IMG/VR virus record: IMGVR_UViG_3300031715_000003
Location: 30,225-94,224 of that record
Length of the DNA: 64,000 bases
Strand: one strand, 5' to 3'
Source: a virus
Shown here: in pieces, positions 49,101 to 54,943 of the stretch
Layout of the letters: each line of letters starts with the position of its first letter
Numbering within the stretch: the first letter of the stretch is position 1
Position numbers and translations under genes: made by a program
The notes under the pieces: model-generated
Database searches by the model: none
The model's input: only the letters and a program-made list of their open reading frames with translations
Told to the model about the DNA's origin: nothing

Positions 49101-49132
49101 GCGGGCGTCAGCCACGGGCGGTGAATCAATGA
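43127..49132 (+). CDS. Giant ejected polyvalent protein (2001 aa)
   Basis: ATG at 43127. Two short repeats at the N-terminus (GWSWGTAAPPPQG and GWSWGTSAPEPP), then an amphipathic stretch (residues 85-245). Residues about 455-655 form a histidine-phosphatase domain in changed order: LPLDTQGERDAKTDAKK, SPKQRGEQT, APWNLG, PGGESF, ITHS and only then YFQRHADTAWDN. Residues about 705-800 resemble a winged-helix (MERLRAALPDVGKPDFDSAM). A coiled coil follows at 830-885. The last 700 residues resemble the LPD38-type domain of large ejected polyvalent proteins, with AIFLAPDWFYSDLATWKYAL near 1785. Delivered with the DNA to act early in the host. Confidence 0.7.
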   Translation: MADADTQGWSWGTAAPPPQGSPTEGWSWGTSAPEPPTQPPATRTVRRFGQPPQQVPIGQPAPEDQAPAGPPLKAWNWDVIRAYPTVIGSMVNSLLQTPVIPKVAISAPTTAEALQAASRAPGAPAILQHPIVQRGLDIAAGASRWALEFGRQMTAPANIGMMFGTEGVGLLPGALSKISQYLPRAISGVFSWQMLKGAYDQVPAVKQAIDKGDYAGAASTITSIGLQGLMGAAGALHLAFDTTGRFARSLEEHNANAEVALQKEAQQQTPVGQGEGTPVEGLNRPMSVRTATLGPDGSPSSYDVIDPDTGEVLHEGDYPSVANFIRQYQAQSIEGDIDKAAEQGWSFPEEPPSSPEAPAPPGEEVIPQAQAAGAGPQQEVPSVSVGEGRGAEQPATVGGGEAGVEGGAPGGEPPVPVRGVPPQGPSGLGSAQPQSAAGGTGERAGAVAGSTGSAEDVVTGETDLPLDTQGERDAKTDAKKVADVDEVNTSPKQRGEQTGAAVGEVAGVKPQPDEALAPWNLGPEIQGRPQTEVKALMDDYIVKRPDEAPPGGESFNDFSQRFIGGIQQQMADYQPGQKILNITHSIGIHTALAWSENGSPQDRSIDNQAMLDRTHMDPGSLWRMNPKTGVMTEAKNDAKPGIYFQRHADTAWDNLKPGEAVPNAADAGAPNPEVAQEPPATLPGKEEVSSVTAPVPSVTAAVLSVPPQERPPLPDRIMSAMRALEPTPGVPVSMERLRAALPDVGKPDFDSAMLQLRQNQQIYLHPHDSPMRLPPEQRATLVPSAGTNPNNLDEHYVAASERGSTPAAAAGRTSIGRTTPAKGTPEREQIESEYDRLRKAIDEQTPIVEGLQAKYDKAGYGTKTREAAGRKLEVAKDKLDGLYAELNPITKRSYRAMLEDAVESDNPILRQAAGLKLDEELGRRTGDRYSTVEKTLTTELEPIARAAAVRVEDGRAYLSPQQEEQAIRNAAVSTARNYLSFPLTAEEDIPKRMEGHVRGERLQIFRNEAQEEISAIDNLIREEGLQRSRVPNVRDMYDFEQISKAVENERKVLADRQEEKRLIEEQDKAASISLAERLEPIGDLKPTARTKGIWNGNVILGNSPFVTDGTMMMPISAVQGPKSMAGLPRKASALAEAAKTPSATPEQATTIWERSTGADLKPVQFLGADRSNKTVGSKMPAFFVNADGNIVTVDANKLAFIKSAIGADDIKASTTSTRAASPLVLFRDGKPSALLMPWKNPAITPDLAIARSGPAADKIPAGLTPEKAGERGAVAITPPNVRAALQTAGSPAAQMQQFLGARNNAARALLSTLNATGIDSRLGEKIRTFTTGERDYRVAETNQLRDVLRQQLPDPLDQEALTLLRDFKNRPNELAEFRNGTHPEFQALSPQQQQVASQKIMQMRPVIDRVLNPSPALLAADQELTNYFRAHLAEGKQLGFLDSSIPDEEYITHVFAPDQRTAGSWIGRLSRGRLGPRKFRYNLQRSYPTVLHAVLHGVEPKTINALDALGVYGEKYATTAAYHFLTTLLRSTATGKWGTQPMQRAGQIPADWVPLAPDQPLFQQKVPYLDQAGEARLASRSLYVPPDVAKAMHAITDPNFMERYAWWQNVRQAQQVVKIVELGFSIFHMKALALSAQANMGPGAAAAALVADKDSQDFLDAEKAWMRFGLTTPITGKTIEIYKALRPTSLPTVGEKIRNLPGIKQADKAAAAISHFTFGVMQRKLKVIDASLKFAAWSDSHPNATDKETAEAMRLIAKEINAVYGGLHWENMGVGRTIVELSRAIFLAPDWFYSDLATWKYALQKGLTGDAARVYMLWGAVSALLGTAALSWLWSRKLSKDPTRVILGKDREGHDVDDNLFFVGAIGDLSTLIHNVARYGALVGTARTFASKFGPVTKTAVALSSNKSARGGSDIIPRTISKSVYTGQPLPRTGPRGGRSRPPTWGEKNVLGAEEAAGNTLPVPFTVTTIAKMLANPKEHYRLSQYFEALISGRQPRAVNQ

Positions 49133-49269
49133 GCCACCTCTGTGGAAAAACGTGCTGGCAATGCGGCAAGCCCATCAAGTACGGGGACTACTGTCTAAAG
49201 TGTTCTCCCCAGTGGCTCCTGATTGTGCTGGCGATTCTGGTGATACTGTTATGGTGGGCCACAAAATAG
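49129..49269 (+). CDS. Zinc-ribbon + membrane helix peptide (46 aa)
   Basis: ATG at 49129 overlaps the giant gene stop. CGKTCWQCGKPIKYGDYCLK C provides a zinc ribbon, then LLIVLAILVILLWW a membrane helix. The same layout returns at 49572. Confidence 0.55.
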   Translation: MSHLCGKTCWQCGKPIKYGDYCLKCSPQWLLIVLAILVILLWWATK

Positions 49270-49282
49270 AAAAGGAGGCTAA

Positions 49283-49552
49283 ATGCCAAAGATCGAAAGC
49301 GAAGACGTGACCGTGCTCTGTATGGTAGTGAGAAAGCCGTTTCAGCCGGGCACGAAGATAACGGTTGAGGGAGCGGACGGGGAGGATCTGCGAGTCGCGC
49401 ACATACTCCTAGATATCCCGAAGCGGGGGCTGGAGGAGTGGTCAGACAAAGCATTTATGCAGGTTTGCGGCTCTGGATTGGTCCCGCTGTACGATTACCT
49501 GCGTGTAACACCCGGCATTTTCAAGGAAGGACCGTTGGTACCGGCCCCGTAA
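49283..49552 (+). CDS. Hypothetical protein (89 aa)
   Basis: ATG at 49283 after AAAAGGAGGCTAA, the clearest ribosome site of the region. Beta-rich, one possible active Cys pair. Unknown. Confidence 0.55.
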   Translation: MPKIESEDVTVLCMVVRKPFQPGTKITVEGADGEDLRVAHILLDIPKRGLEEWSDKAFMQVCGSGLVPLYDYLRVTPGIFKEGPLVPAP

Positions 49553-49571
49553 GTTCTATGCAGGTAACGAA

Positions 49572-49715
49572 ATGATGAGAATATGCCGCAAGTGTGAGCG
49601 GATCATTCGGGGAGATGATATCTTCCACCGATGCGCTCCCCTCTGGCTGTGGCCTGTCATCTTACTCATGGCCCTCCCCATCGCGGCGTTCGTCTTATGC
49701 ACACTGGGAAAATAA
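49572..49715 (+). CDS. Zinc knuckle + membrane helix peptide (47 aa)
   Basis: ATG at 49572. CRKCERIIRGDDIFHRC then LWLWPVILLMALPIAAFVLC. Like the 49129 peptide, a half ribbon in front of one transmembrane helix. The 3' end overlaps the next gene. Confidence 0.5.
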   Translation: MMRICRKCERIIRGDDIFHRCAPLWLWPVILLMALPIAAFVLCTLGK

Positions 49716-50137
49716 CGAAGACGGCGGGCTGCTATTTGGAAATCGCTGGGTCCTCGTACACATGCCAGCAGTGCGCTTTCTTTCGCCCCAAGGCCGACTG
49801 CCTCCTGTTCCCTCCCAACGAAAAGGTCAACGGCCCGAGCGGCGGTTGCAATTATTGGGTTCCCCAGCCGACGAAAGCGGTGGTGGTTCCAGAGATCCGA
49901 ACTCTCAACAAATCGACGCTTGGGTACAGCGAAAATCTCCACGGTTTCACCTGCGGAAGATGCTTACATTTCTCACCGCGGAGGCGGATGTGCGAGCGCG
50001 TCAGCGGCTCGATCGCGGCGGGCGGTTGCTGCAATTTATGGCAACGAGACCAACAGCGCGGTAGCCTCACGGATGCGGAGCTAAAAGCCCACCTCGCTTC
50101 TCCGCGGCATACGCTCGTGCAGATCGCGCACTCCTAA
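49697..50137 (+). CDS. Duplicated Cys-cluster protein (146 aa)
   Basis: Probable start ATG at 49697 (MHTGKITKTAGC); longer starts overlap the neighbour. Two similar halves: TCQQCAFFRPKADCLLF with GGCNYW, and TCGRCLHFSPRRRMCERV with GGCCNLW. The pattern 'C..C..F.....C.........GGC..W' is like small iron-sulfur (HiPIP-type) or zinc proteins; here it is doubled. Function unknown. Confidence 0.55.
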   Translation: MHTGKITKTAGCYLEIAGSSYTCQQCAFFRPKADCLLFPPNEKVNGPSGGCNYWVPQPTKAVVVPEIRTLNKSTLGYSENLHGFTCGRCLHFSPRRRMCERVSGSIAAGGCCNLWQRDQQRGSLTDAELKAHLASPRHTLVQIAHS

Positions 50138-50147
50138 ATAAAACTCC

Positions 50148-50176
50148 TTGACTTAACCGTAACGCCGTGTTACCGT
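50148..50176 (+). promoter_or_regulatory. Promoter before zinc gene and arrays
   Basis: TTGACT (50148-50153), 17 nt, TACCGT (50171-50176). The next ATG is at 50185, so the leader is again very short. Transcription would continue into the arrays. Confidence 0.5.
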
Positions 50177-50184
50177 AGAACGGT

Positions 50185-50313
50185 ATGAAGGTGAAGGCCA
50201 GTACGGTCAAGGTTAAACTGGACGGGATAAAGTGCGGACACTGTGGGCATGCCTGGAAACCGCGCACAGAAAGTGGCGCGAAGAAGTGCCCACGATGCCA
50301 GCACAAGCTTTGA
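50185..50313 (+). CDS. Zinc-ribbon peptide (42 aa)
   Basis: ATG at 50185. IKCGHCGHAWKPRTESGAKK then CPRCQHKL: a complete four-Cys zinc ribbon as in small transcription- or RNA-related proteins ('CxxCGHxWxxR...CPxC'). The stop is 3 nt before the first 5-nt array, so it belongs to the array locus. Confidence 0.65.
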   Translation: MKVKASTVKVKLDGIKCGHCGHAWKPRTESGAKKCPRCQHKL

Positions 50314-50315
50314 GG

Positions 50316-50405
50316 GCGACGCAACGCGTGTCAACGCGCTACAATGCGCGGCGGCTCACGTCTGCGTAAGGCGAGTCTGGTCTGCTCCCGGCATCGCAAC
50401 GTAAA
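50316..50405 (+). repeat. 5-nt periodic array, 18 units
   Basis: Units begin every 5 nt from 50316 without an indel (GCGAC GCAAC GCGTG TCAAC ...). The array ends in GTAAAGGAG, which is the ribosome site of the next gene. C is at position 2 in all but two units (GTAAG, GTAAA). Confidence 0.8.
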
Positions 50406-50416
50406 GGAGAAATGGA

Positions 50417-50980
50417 ATGATTTCGGCAAAATGCCATCTTGAATCGATTTCGCAGTACTCCCAGAGCAAAGCTCATCGAGTTCCGCGCAATCAAAATGAA
50501 TCTTATGACCAATGGGAAGAGCGGACGTGGCGCGAACGCCTGCATGTGTCCGAGGATGGCCACATTTTTATTCCTCCCACTGCCATCAAAAACGCGCTCT
50601 CGGAGGCGGCTCAGTACCTCTCGATGAAGATTCCGGGGAAGCGCAACGCCACCTACACCAAGCGCTTCGTCTCGGGGGTTCTGGTGGCCGATCCCATAAC
50701 GCTGCCGATCACGGTCGATGAGGTCAAGTGCGAATGGCTTTTCCTGCCGGCCGATGGGAAGCGCGGTTCTGGAACGCGCGTCAACAAATGCCTGCCCCTG
50801 ATTGATCGGTGGTCGGGCGATGTACAGGTATTCATTCTGGACGACGAGATCAGCAAGGAGGTCTTCGAGAAGCACATGGATGTTGCGGGATCCTTGATCG
50901 GAGTTGGCCGGTTCCGCCCCTCGAAGAATGGATACTACGGTCGGTTCAAAGCTACCGTTAGGTCCTGGGAGTCGCAGTGA
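50417..50980 (+). CDS. Phage protein, possibly RAMP/Cas7-like (187 aa)
   Basis: ATG at 50417 behind the array-encoded AAAGGAG. Segments SYDQWEERTWRERLHVSEDG, IFIPPTAIKNALSEAAQYLS, TYTKRFVSGVLVADP, DGKRGSGTRVNKCLPLIDRW and VGRFRPSKNGYYGRFKA are conserved marks of a phage protein family I have seen without function. The IPP...ALSEAA step and the late Gly/Arg loop resemble RAMP (Cas7-type) folds, but this is a weak reading. First gene of the three array-associated genes. Confidence 0.55.
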   Translation: MISAKCHLESISQYSQSKAHRVPRNQNESYDQWEERTWRERLHVSEDGHIFIPPTAIKNALSEAAQYLSMKIPGKRNATYTKRFVSGVLVADPITLPITVDEVKCEWLFLPADGKRGSGTRVNKCLPLIDRWSGDVQVFILDDEISKEVFEKHMDVAGSLIGVGRFRPSKNGYYGRFKATVRSWESQ

Positions 50981-50992
50981 AATGATCTCGCG

Positions 50993-51136
50993 GCACGTCT
51001 TGGCGAGTCGCCTTCTGGCCAGTCCAGGCGCATCATGCTCTCGTCGTGGCCTGTCACCGCCTGTCGCTCAGCTAGGCACGTCTTGTCATGGCAGGTCTGT
51101 TCGCGTCTAGTCTTGGCACCGCATCGCATCTCAAGG
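50993..51136 (+). repeat. 5-nt periodic array, about 28 units
   Basis: From GCACG TCTTG GCGAG TCGCC at 50993 to GCATC TCAAG G at 51136, with one or two small phase shifts near 51035-51065. Ends in TCAAGGAG, ribosome site of the next gene. Confidence 0.75.
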
Positions 51137-51144
51137 AGAATAAA

Positions 51145-51348
51145 ATGGCAAAGGAATCTAAGATATCCAAACTCATCGAGGAACTAGCAGAAGAAATGGC
51201 AGAGGATCTGGTGAAGAGTTTGACGATGGAGTTTAAAAAGATTTCGCCGGGAGCGAACAGGCTGGCAAATGGAAAGCGTAGGAGCACGCCAGAGGCTTCT
51301 GGCCCAAAGAAACCTGGTTGGAGCATAAGGGGTACGAAGAGGAAATGA
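51145..51348 (+). CDS. Small basic helical protein (67 aa)
   Basis: ATG at 51145, 5 nt after AAGGAGAATAAA with the array in front. Acidic amphipathic helix (LIEELAEEMAEDLVKSLTME), then a very basic tail (KRRSTPEASGPKKPGW). Could be an adaptor for RNA or DNA. Unknown. Confidence 0.6.
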   Translation: MAKESKISKLIEELAEEMAEDLVKSLTMEFKKISPGANRLANGKRRSTPEASGPKKPGWSIRGTKRK

Positions 51349-51355
51349 TTTCATG

Positions 51356-51440
51356 GCTCGTCCGGGCCCGGCATGGCAACGCTTGTCCTGGCAGGACTCG
51401 GCTCGTCTAGTCGTATCGTGGTATGGCACGGCATCGCAAG
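51356..51440 (+). repeat. 5-nt periodic array, 17 units
   Basis: Perfect phase from 51356: GCTCG TCCGG GCCCG GCATG ... GCACG GCATC GCAAG then GAG. All units but GTATG have C at position 2. The last unit forms the ribosome site of the gene at 51450. Confidence 0.8.
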
Positions 51441-51449
51441 GAGAATAAA

Positions 51450-51971
51450 ATGGCAGTAGAAACTAAAAACGGTAAAGATCCAAAGCGTCCTATTGGTACG
51501 ATCTCGATCGACACACGGGTCGTTTACGATCGTCTCAAGGCGACGCAGATCGGGGAGACCGTACTGTATGCCGATTTGACCAAGCTAATCGGTCGCGATA
51601 TCCGCGGCGTGGCTTCATGGGTACTCCAGAGCGCACGGCGCAAAGCCCTGCACGACGATCAACTGGTGTTCGGATCGGTTCGCAACGAGGGAGTACGGCG
51701 TCTGGCAGACACGGAGATCGTCGACACCGGGCACGACGCCATCACTCAGATCCACAGGCGGTCGGTTCGGTCCCTCAGGAAGCTGGCCTCAGTCCAGGAT
51801 TTCAGCGCTCTCCCCCCGCAAGATAAAGTGCGACACAATGCCTACGCTTCGCTGCTCTCCATATCGGCGCATGCCACCCGGGATAAGCAGGTCAAGAAGA
51901 TCGAACAAGCAGTGGAAAAGTCTCAGGCAGCTCTGGCGGTCCAGAGGACGCTGGACGCGCTCAAGGAATAA
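51450..51971 (+). CDS. Winged-helix-like phage protein (173 aa)
   Basis: ATG at 51450 behind GCAAGGAGAATAAA. Residues 17-80 (DTRVVYDRLKATQIGETVLY, LTKLIGRDI, VLQSARRKALHDDQLVF) look like a winged helix with a basic recognition helix. The C-terminal half is a long helical hairpin. Third and last gene of the array locus. Function unknown. Confidence 0.55.
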   Translation: MAVETKNGKDPKRPIGTISIDTRVVYDRLKATQIGETVLYADLTKLIGRDIRGVASWVLQSARRKALHDDQLVFGSVRNEGVRRLADTEIVDTGHDAITQIHRRSVRSLRKLASVQDFSALPPQDKVRHNAYASLLSISAHATRDKQVKKIEQAVEKSQAALAVQRTLDALKE

Positions 51972-51975
51972 CATG

Positions 51976-52151
51976 GCTCGTCGTGGCGAGTCTTCGCCTA
52001 GCAGGTCTTGTCATGACGAATCACCGCACGTCCATGCGAGTCCAGTCCGCGCTCCTCGATGCATATCGTGGCGATTCGTGGCGGCTCCTAGCATCGCCTG
52101 TCGGTGCACGGCATCTCCCGGCGAGTCCTGTCCCGGCAACGCAACGCAAGG
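51976..52151 (+). repeat. 5-nt periodic array, 35 units, perfect phase
   Basis: Thirty-five consecutive pentamers from 51976 to 52150 without a single indel (GCTCG TCGTG GCGAG TCTTC ... GCAAC GCAAC GCAAG). Every unit has C at position 2; position 1 is G or T except one A. No real gene starts behind it: the next 33 nt (GTATTAATGTGG...) are AT-rich and lead into another array. Confidence 0.85.
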
Positions 52152-52183
52152 TATTAATGTGGTCTTTTATAACGTTCTTCTCG

Positions 52184-52279
52184 GCGTGTCTGGTCAGAGC
52201 ACGGCAGGTCTGCGCCCGGCATTGCTCGTCTGCGCGCCACGTGGCGTATCAACTCCGCTCTAAGCGCGGCATCGCAAGG
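52184..52279 (+). repeat. 5-nt periodic array, 19 units
   Basis: Perfect phase from GCGTG TCTGG TCAGA GCACG at 52184 to GCGCG GCATC GCAAG G at 52279. Followed by 44 AT-rich nt with no gene, then the last array. Confidence 0.8.
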
Positions 52280-52323
52280 TTCTTTATCTCCCCAAAACTA
52301 CAGTAAAATGGTCTACATATTCA

Positions 52324-52402
52324 GCGTGGCGCTGGGCCCGTCATGGCTTAGCGAGACAACGCAAGGCTGGTCTGGTCTCGGCAACGCCGGGCAACGCATC
52401 GG
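52324..52402 (+). repeat. 5-nt periodic array, about 15 units
   Basis: GCGTG GCGCT, a 2-nt shift, then GCCCG TCATG GCTTA GCGAG and so on to GCAAC GCATC at 52400. The next 60 nt are AT-rich and end in a hairpin. Confidence 0.7.
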
Positions 52403-52464
52403 ATTTAAACGAAGACTGGCATTTATGTTGTAGAATCGTAGTCGTAAGCGTAAGGCCAAAGGTA

Positions 52465-52491
52465 GGGGAAGCGTCGTGAGACGCACTCCCC
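52465..52491 (+). promoter_or_regulatory. Hairpin before fibre module
   Basis: GGGGAAGCGTC-gtga-GACGCACTCCCC: outer GGGG/CCCC and inner GCGTC/GACGC (52471-52475/52480-52484). It lies 25 nt before the start of the first fibre-like gene. Terminator-like stem without T-tract. Confidence 0.5.
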
Positions 52492-52516
52492 GCCATCCCG
52501 CAAGGGAGGAGGCACG

Positions 52517-54943
52517 TTGAGGAGAGCACTAACCATCATTGCGCTCCTGCTGGGTGCGGCAGTGCACGCCGCCGCCCAGTACGGCCTCGCGCCAGCCTTT
52601 GATCAACAATTTTTCAGCAACACCGGCTTGCCGCTCATCGGCGGCCAAATCTACACCTGCTACGCCGGAACCTCCTGCCCCGGCAATCCGCTGGCCAGCT
52701 ATACCGATTCCACCGGCGCAGTCCAGAACTCCAATCCCGTGGTCCTCGATGGATTCGGCCGCGCCTCCATCTGGCTAACGTGCAGTCTCGCGTACAAGCT
52801 CGTTCTTCAAGATGCCATGGGGAATACGCTCGTCACCTCCGACAACCAAACTTGCGGATCCGGTGGTGGCGGAGGCGGTGGAACCAACTACTGGACTCTG
52901 TCGGGGAGCACGATCTACAACAACAACGGTGGTGGCACGGAACCTCCGGGCGGCGCAGGCAACGTTCAGGTAGGGGCGGATTTCATCGCGGGCGGAAACC
53001 TGTGGGCCGGACAATCGCTCCGGATTGCCTCCAGTACCGCGCCTAACCACTTCATATTGCGGGCCAACAGCGGCATGGCTAGTGATGTGACGTGGCGGTG
53101 GGCCCAGCAGGACGCTATGGGGTGCTTGGCCAGCGACGGAATGGGCAACCTCAGCTTTCAGGCGTGCGGGGCAGGCTTGACCCCTGGAGGCTCAAATGGA
53201 AACGTGCAGTTCAACAGCAACGGGTATTTTGGGGGGAATTCCAACTTCAACTGGAACAATACGAGCCAACTCCTTACTGTCGTTGCGCAGACCAGTAGCG
53301 TAGCGGGGATTGCGGTTGGAACCGGCTACGTCCAGGCCGATGCGGGATTCCTAGCCACGCCGTCTACAGCGACGCAATACGATGTGGTCAACGCTCCTGG
53401 CGGCGGGATGTACGCGCTGTCGTTTACGGCCGCCAATTACATCCAAAGCGGCTTCGGAGCAACTAACCCGACAATGACGCCCGGCGACTCACCGCATCCC
53501 GGCGCACTCTATTGGAACACGACCTCTGGGGCGGAGCAGGTCTTCAATGGAACTGCATGGGTGTCGCTAGGGGGCGGTAGCGGATCCGCTGGAGGCTCCA
53601 ACACCGATGTGCAATTCAACAGTTCTGGAGCCCTCGGGGGAAGTGGAAATTTCACATGGAACAACGGTAGTCGGCTCCTCACCGTAACGTCGGCATCCTC
53701 TGGCGTGGCGGGGATCGCGGTCGGAACTGGCTACATTCAGGCGGATGCGGGCTTCCTTGCGACGCCCGGAACCGCCATGGCCTATGATTCGATTCAAGCC
53801 CCTGGCGGTGGATTCTATGGGAAATCCTTCACGGCCCTGAATTATATCCAGACTGGAAACGGCACTGCCATTCCGACGCTTACCTCTGGAGATAGCCCGA
53901 ACGCAGGGTGGATGTACTACAACACGACGAACGCGTGCGAGGAACTCTATAGCGGGACCGCATGGAGTTGTCTGGGGATGGCTGGCTCCAGTTCCCCGGG
54001 GGCTCCCAACAGTTCCGTGCAGTTCAATAACTCTGGTGCCTTAGGAGGTTCGGCCAACCTGATGTGGAACAACGGCAGCCAACTCCTGACCGTTACGGCA
54101 GCGTCTTCCTCAGTCGCTGGAATCGCGGTTGCTACCGGATTTGTTCAGGCAGATGAAGGATTTATCGCAACCTCCGGAACGGGCACCCAGTACAACGTCA
54201 TTCAGGCTCCTGGCGGAGGAATGGCCGCGAAGTCTTTCACGGCCGCGAACTACATCCAGACGGGGAGCGGCACCGTAAACCCCACCGCCACCACGGGCGA
54301 TACCTTCAACCCGGGCGCGCTTTACTACAATACAGCGAACGCCTGCGAAACCCTCTACAACGGGTCGGCTTGGGCCTGCATAGGGGGAGGATCAGGGGGA
54401 GGGCCATTCCCGTCGACATACTTTATCCCCGCAGCCAACTGCGTAACCGGGGCTCCTGGGTCTGGATGGTCGATAAGCTCCGGAGGATCGGCTTCCTGCA
54501 GGTCTGGTGTCCATAATGTAGGCGGCTACATCGCCATCAGCGATACGTCCTCAACGTTTGCCAGTTTTCAAGTAGAGATCCCGCTTGATTGGGACACGGG
54601 AGTCAACCCCTACATTCGGTTCCAGCTCGCTTCGACCGATACGGCGAGCGGCCACACCATCATCCCGCAGATTCAGGTCGCCTGCTACAAGGGAGACGGG
54701 ACCACTACGGATGATGTAGTCGCGAACGCAGCGCACTCCTCGAGCACCGTTACCCTGAACGGGAACGCGAACGCATTCTGGGCGACTTCCAACGTACAGA
54801 TGAACTCCACCGATGTTACGGGTTGTGTCGGTGGCTCCCTCATGCAGGTCACGGTCGGTCGCGCTACCGACACGGCGACCAGCGCGGAATTCTACGGCGC
54901 CACCATTACGTTCCCGCGATCGATCATGGTGCAACCGGACTGA
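52517..54943 (+). CDS. Exported fibre with tailspike head-binding-like domain (808 aa)
   Basis: TTG at 52517 after AAGGGAGGAGGCACG. Signal peptide MRRALTIIALLLGAAVHAAA with Gln at +1. Residues about 25-115 (FSNTGLPLIGGQIYTCYAGT, YTDSTGAVQNSNPVVLDGFG, YKLVLQDAMGN) resemble the P22 tailspike head-binding fold. A Gly linker leads to three repeats of about 140 residues (GGSN..VQFN...LLTV...GIAVGTGYVQADAGFLATP) and a C-terminal beta domain. A virion-attachment domain behind an export signal is contradictory and notable. Confidence 0.65.
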   Translation: MRRALTIIALLLGAAVHAAAQYGLAPAFDQQFFSNTGLPLIGGQIYTCYAGTSCPGNPLASYTDSTGAVQNSNPVVLDGFGRASIWLTCSLAYKLVLQDAMGNTLVTSDNQTCGSGGGGGGGTNYWTLSGSTIYNNNGGGTEPPGGAGNVQVGADFIAGGNLWAGQSLRIASSTAPNHFILRANSGMASDVTWRWAQQDAMGCLASDGMGNLSFQACGAGLTPGGSNGNVQFNSNGYFGGNSNFNWNNTSQLLTVVAQTSSVAGIAVGTGYVQADAGFLATPSTATQYDVVNAPGGGMYALSFTAANYIQSGFGATNPTMTPGDSPHPGALYWNTTSGAEQVFNGTAWVSLGGGSGSAGGSNTDVQFNSSGALGGSGNFTWNNGSRLLTVTSASSGVAGIAVGTGYIQADAGFLATPGTAMAYDSIQAPGGGFYGKSFTALNYIQTGNGTAIPTLTSGDSPNAGWMYYNTTNACEELYSGTAWSCLGMAGSSSPGAPNSSVQFNNSGALGGSANLMWNNGSQLLTVTAASSSVAGIAVATGFVQADEGFIATSGTGTQYNVIQAPGGGMAAKSFTAANYIQTGSGTVNPTATTGDTFNPGALYYNTANACETLYNGSAWACIGGGSGGGPFPSTYFIPAANCVTGAPGSGWSISSGGSASCRSGVHNVGGYIAISDTSSTFASFQVEIPLDWDTGVNPYIRFQLASTDTASGHTIIPQIQVACYKGDGTTTDDVVANAAHSSSTVTLNGNANAFWATSNVQMNSTDVTGCVGGSLMQVTVGRATDTATSAEFYGATITFPRSIMVQPD

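Noticed and set aside
51838-52306. Open frames running through the 5-nt arrays (up to about 140 codons)
   Set aside because: The units lack most stop combinations, so long frames arise by themselves; no ribosome site or protein-like composition.
50316-52402. CRISPR array
   Set aside because: There are no repeats of 20-40 nt with spacers; the period is 5 nt and units are diverged.
52403-52440. Promoter for the fibre module (TAGAAT at 52431)
   Set aside because: A usable -10 exists but no -35 at proper spacing; a sigma54 site was also considered and lacks the GC element.
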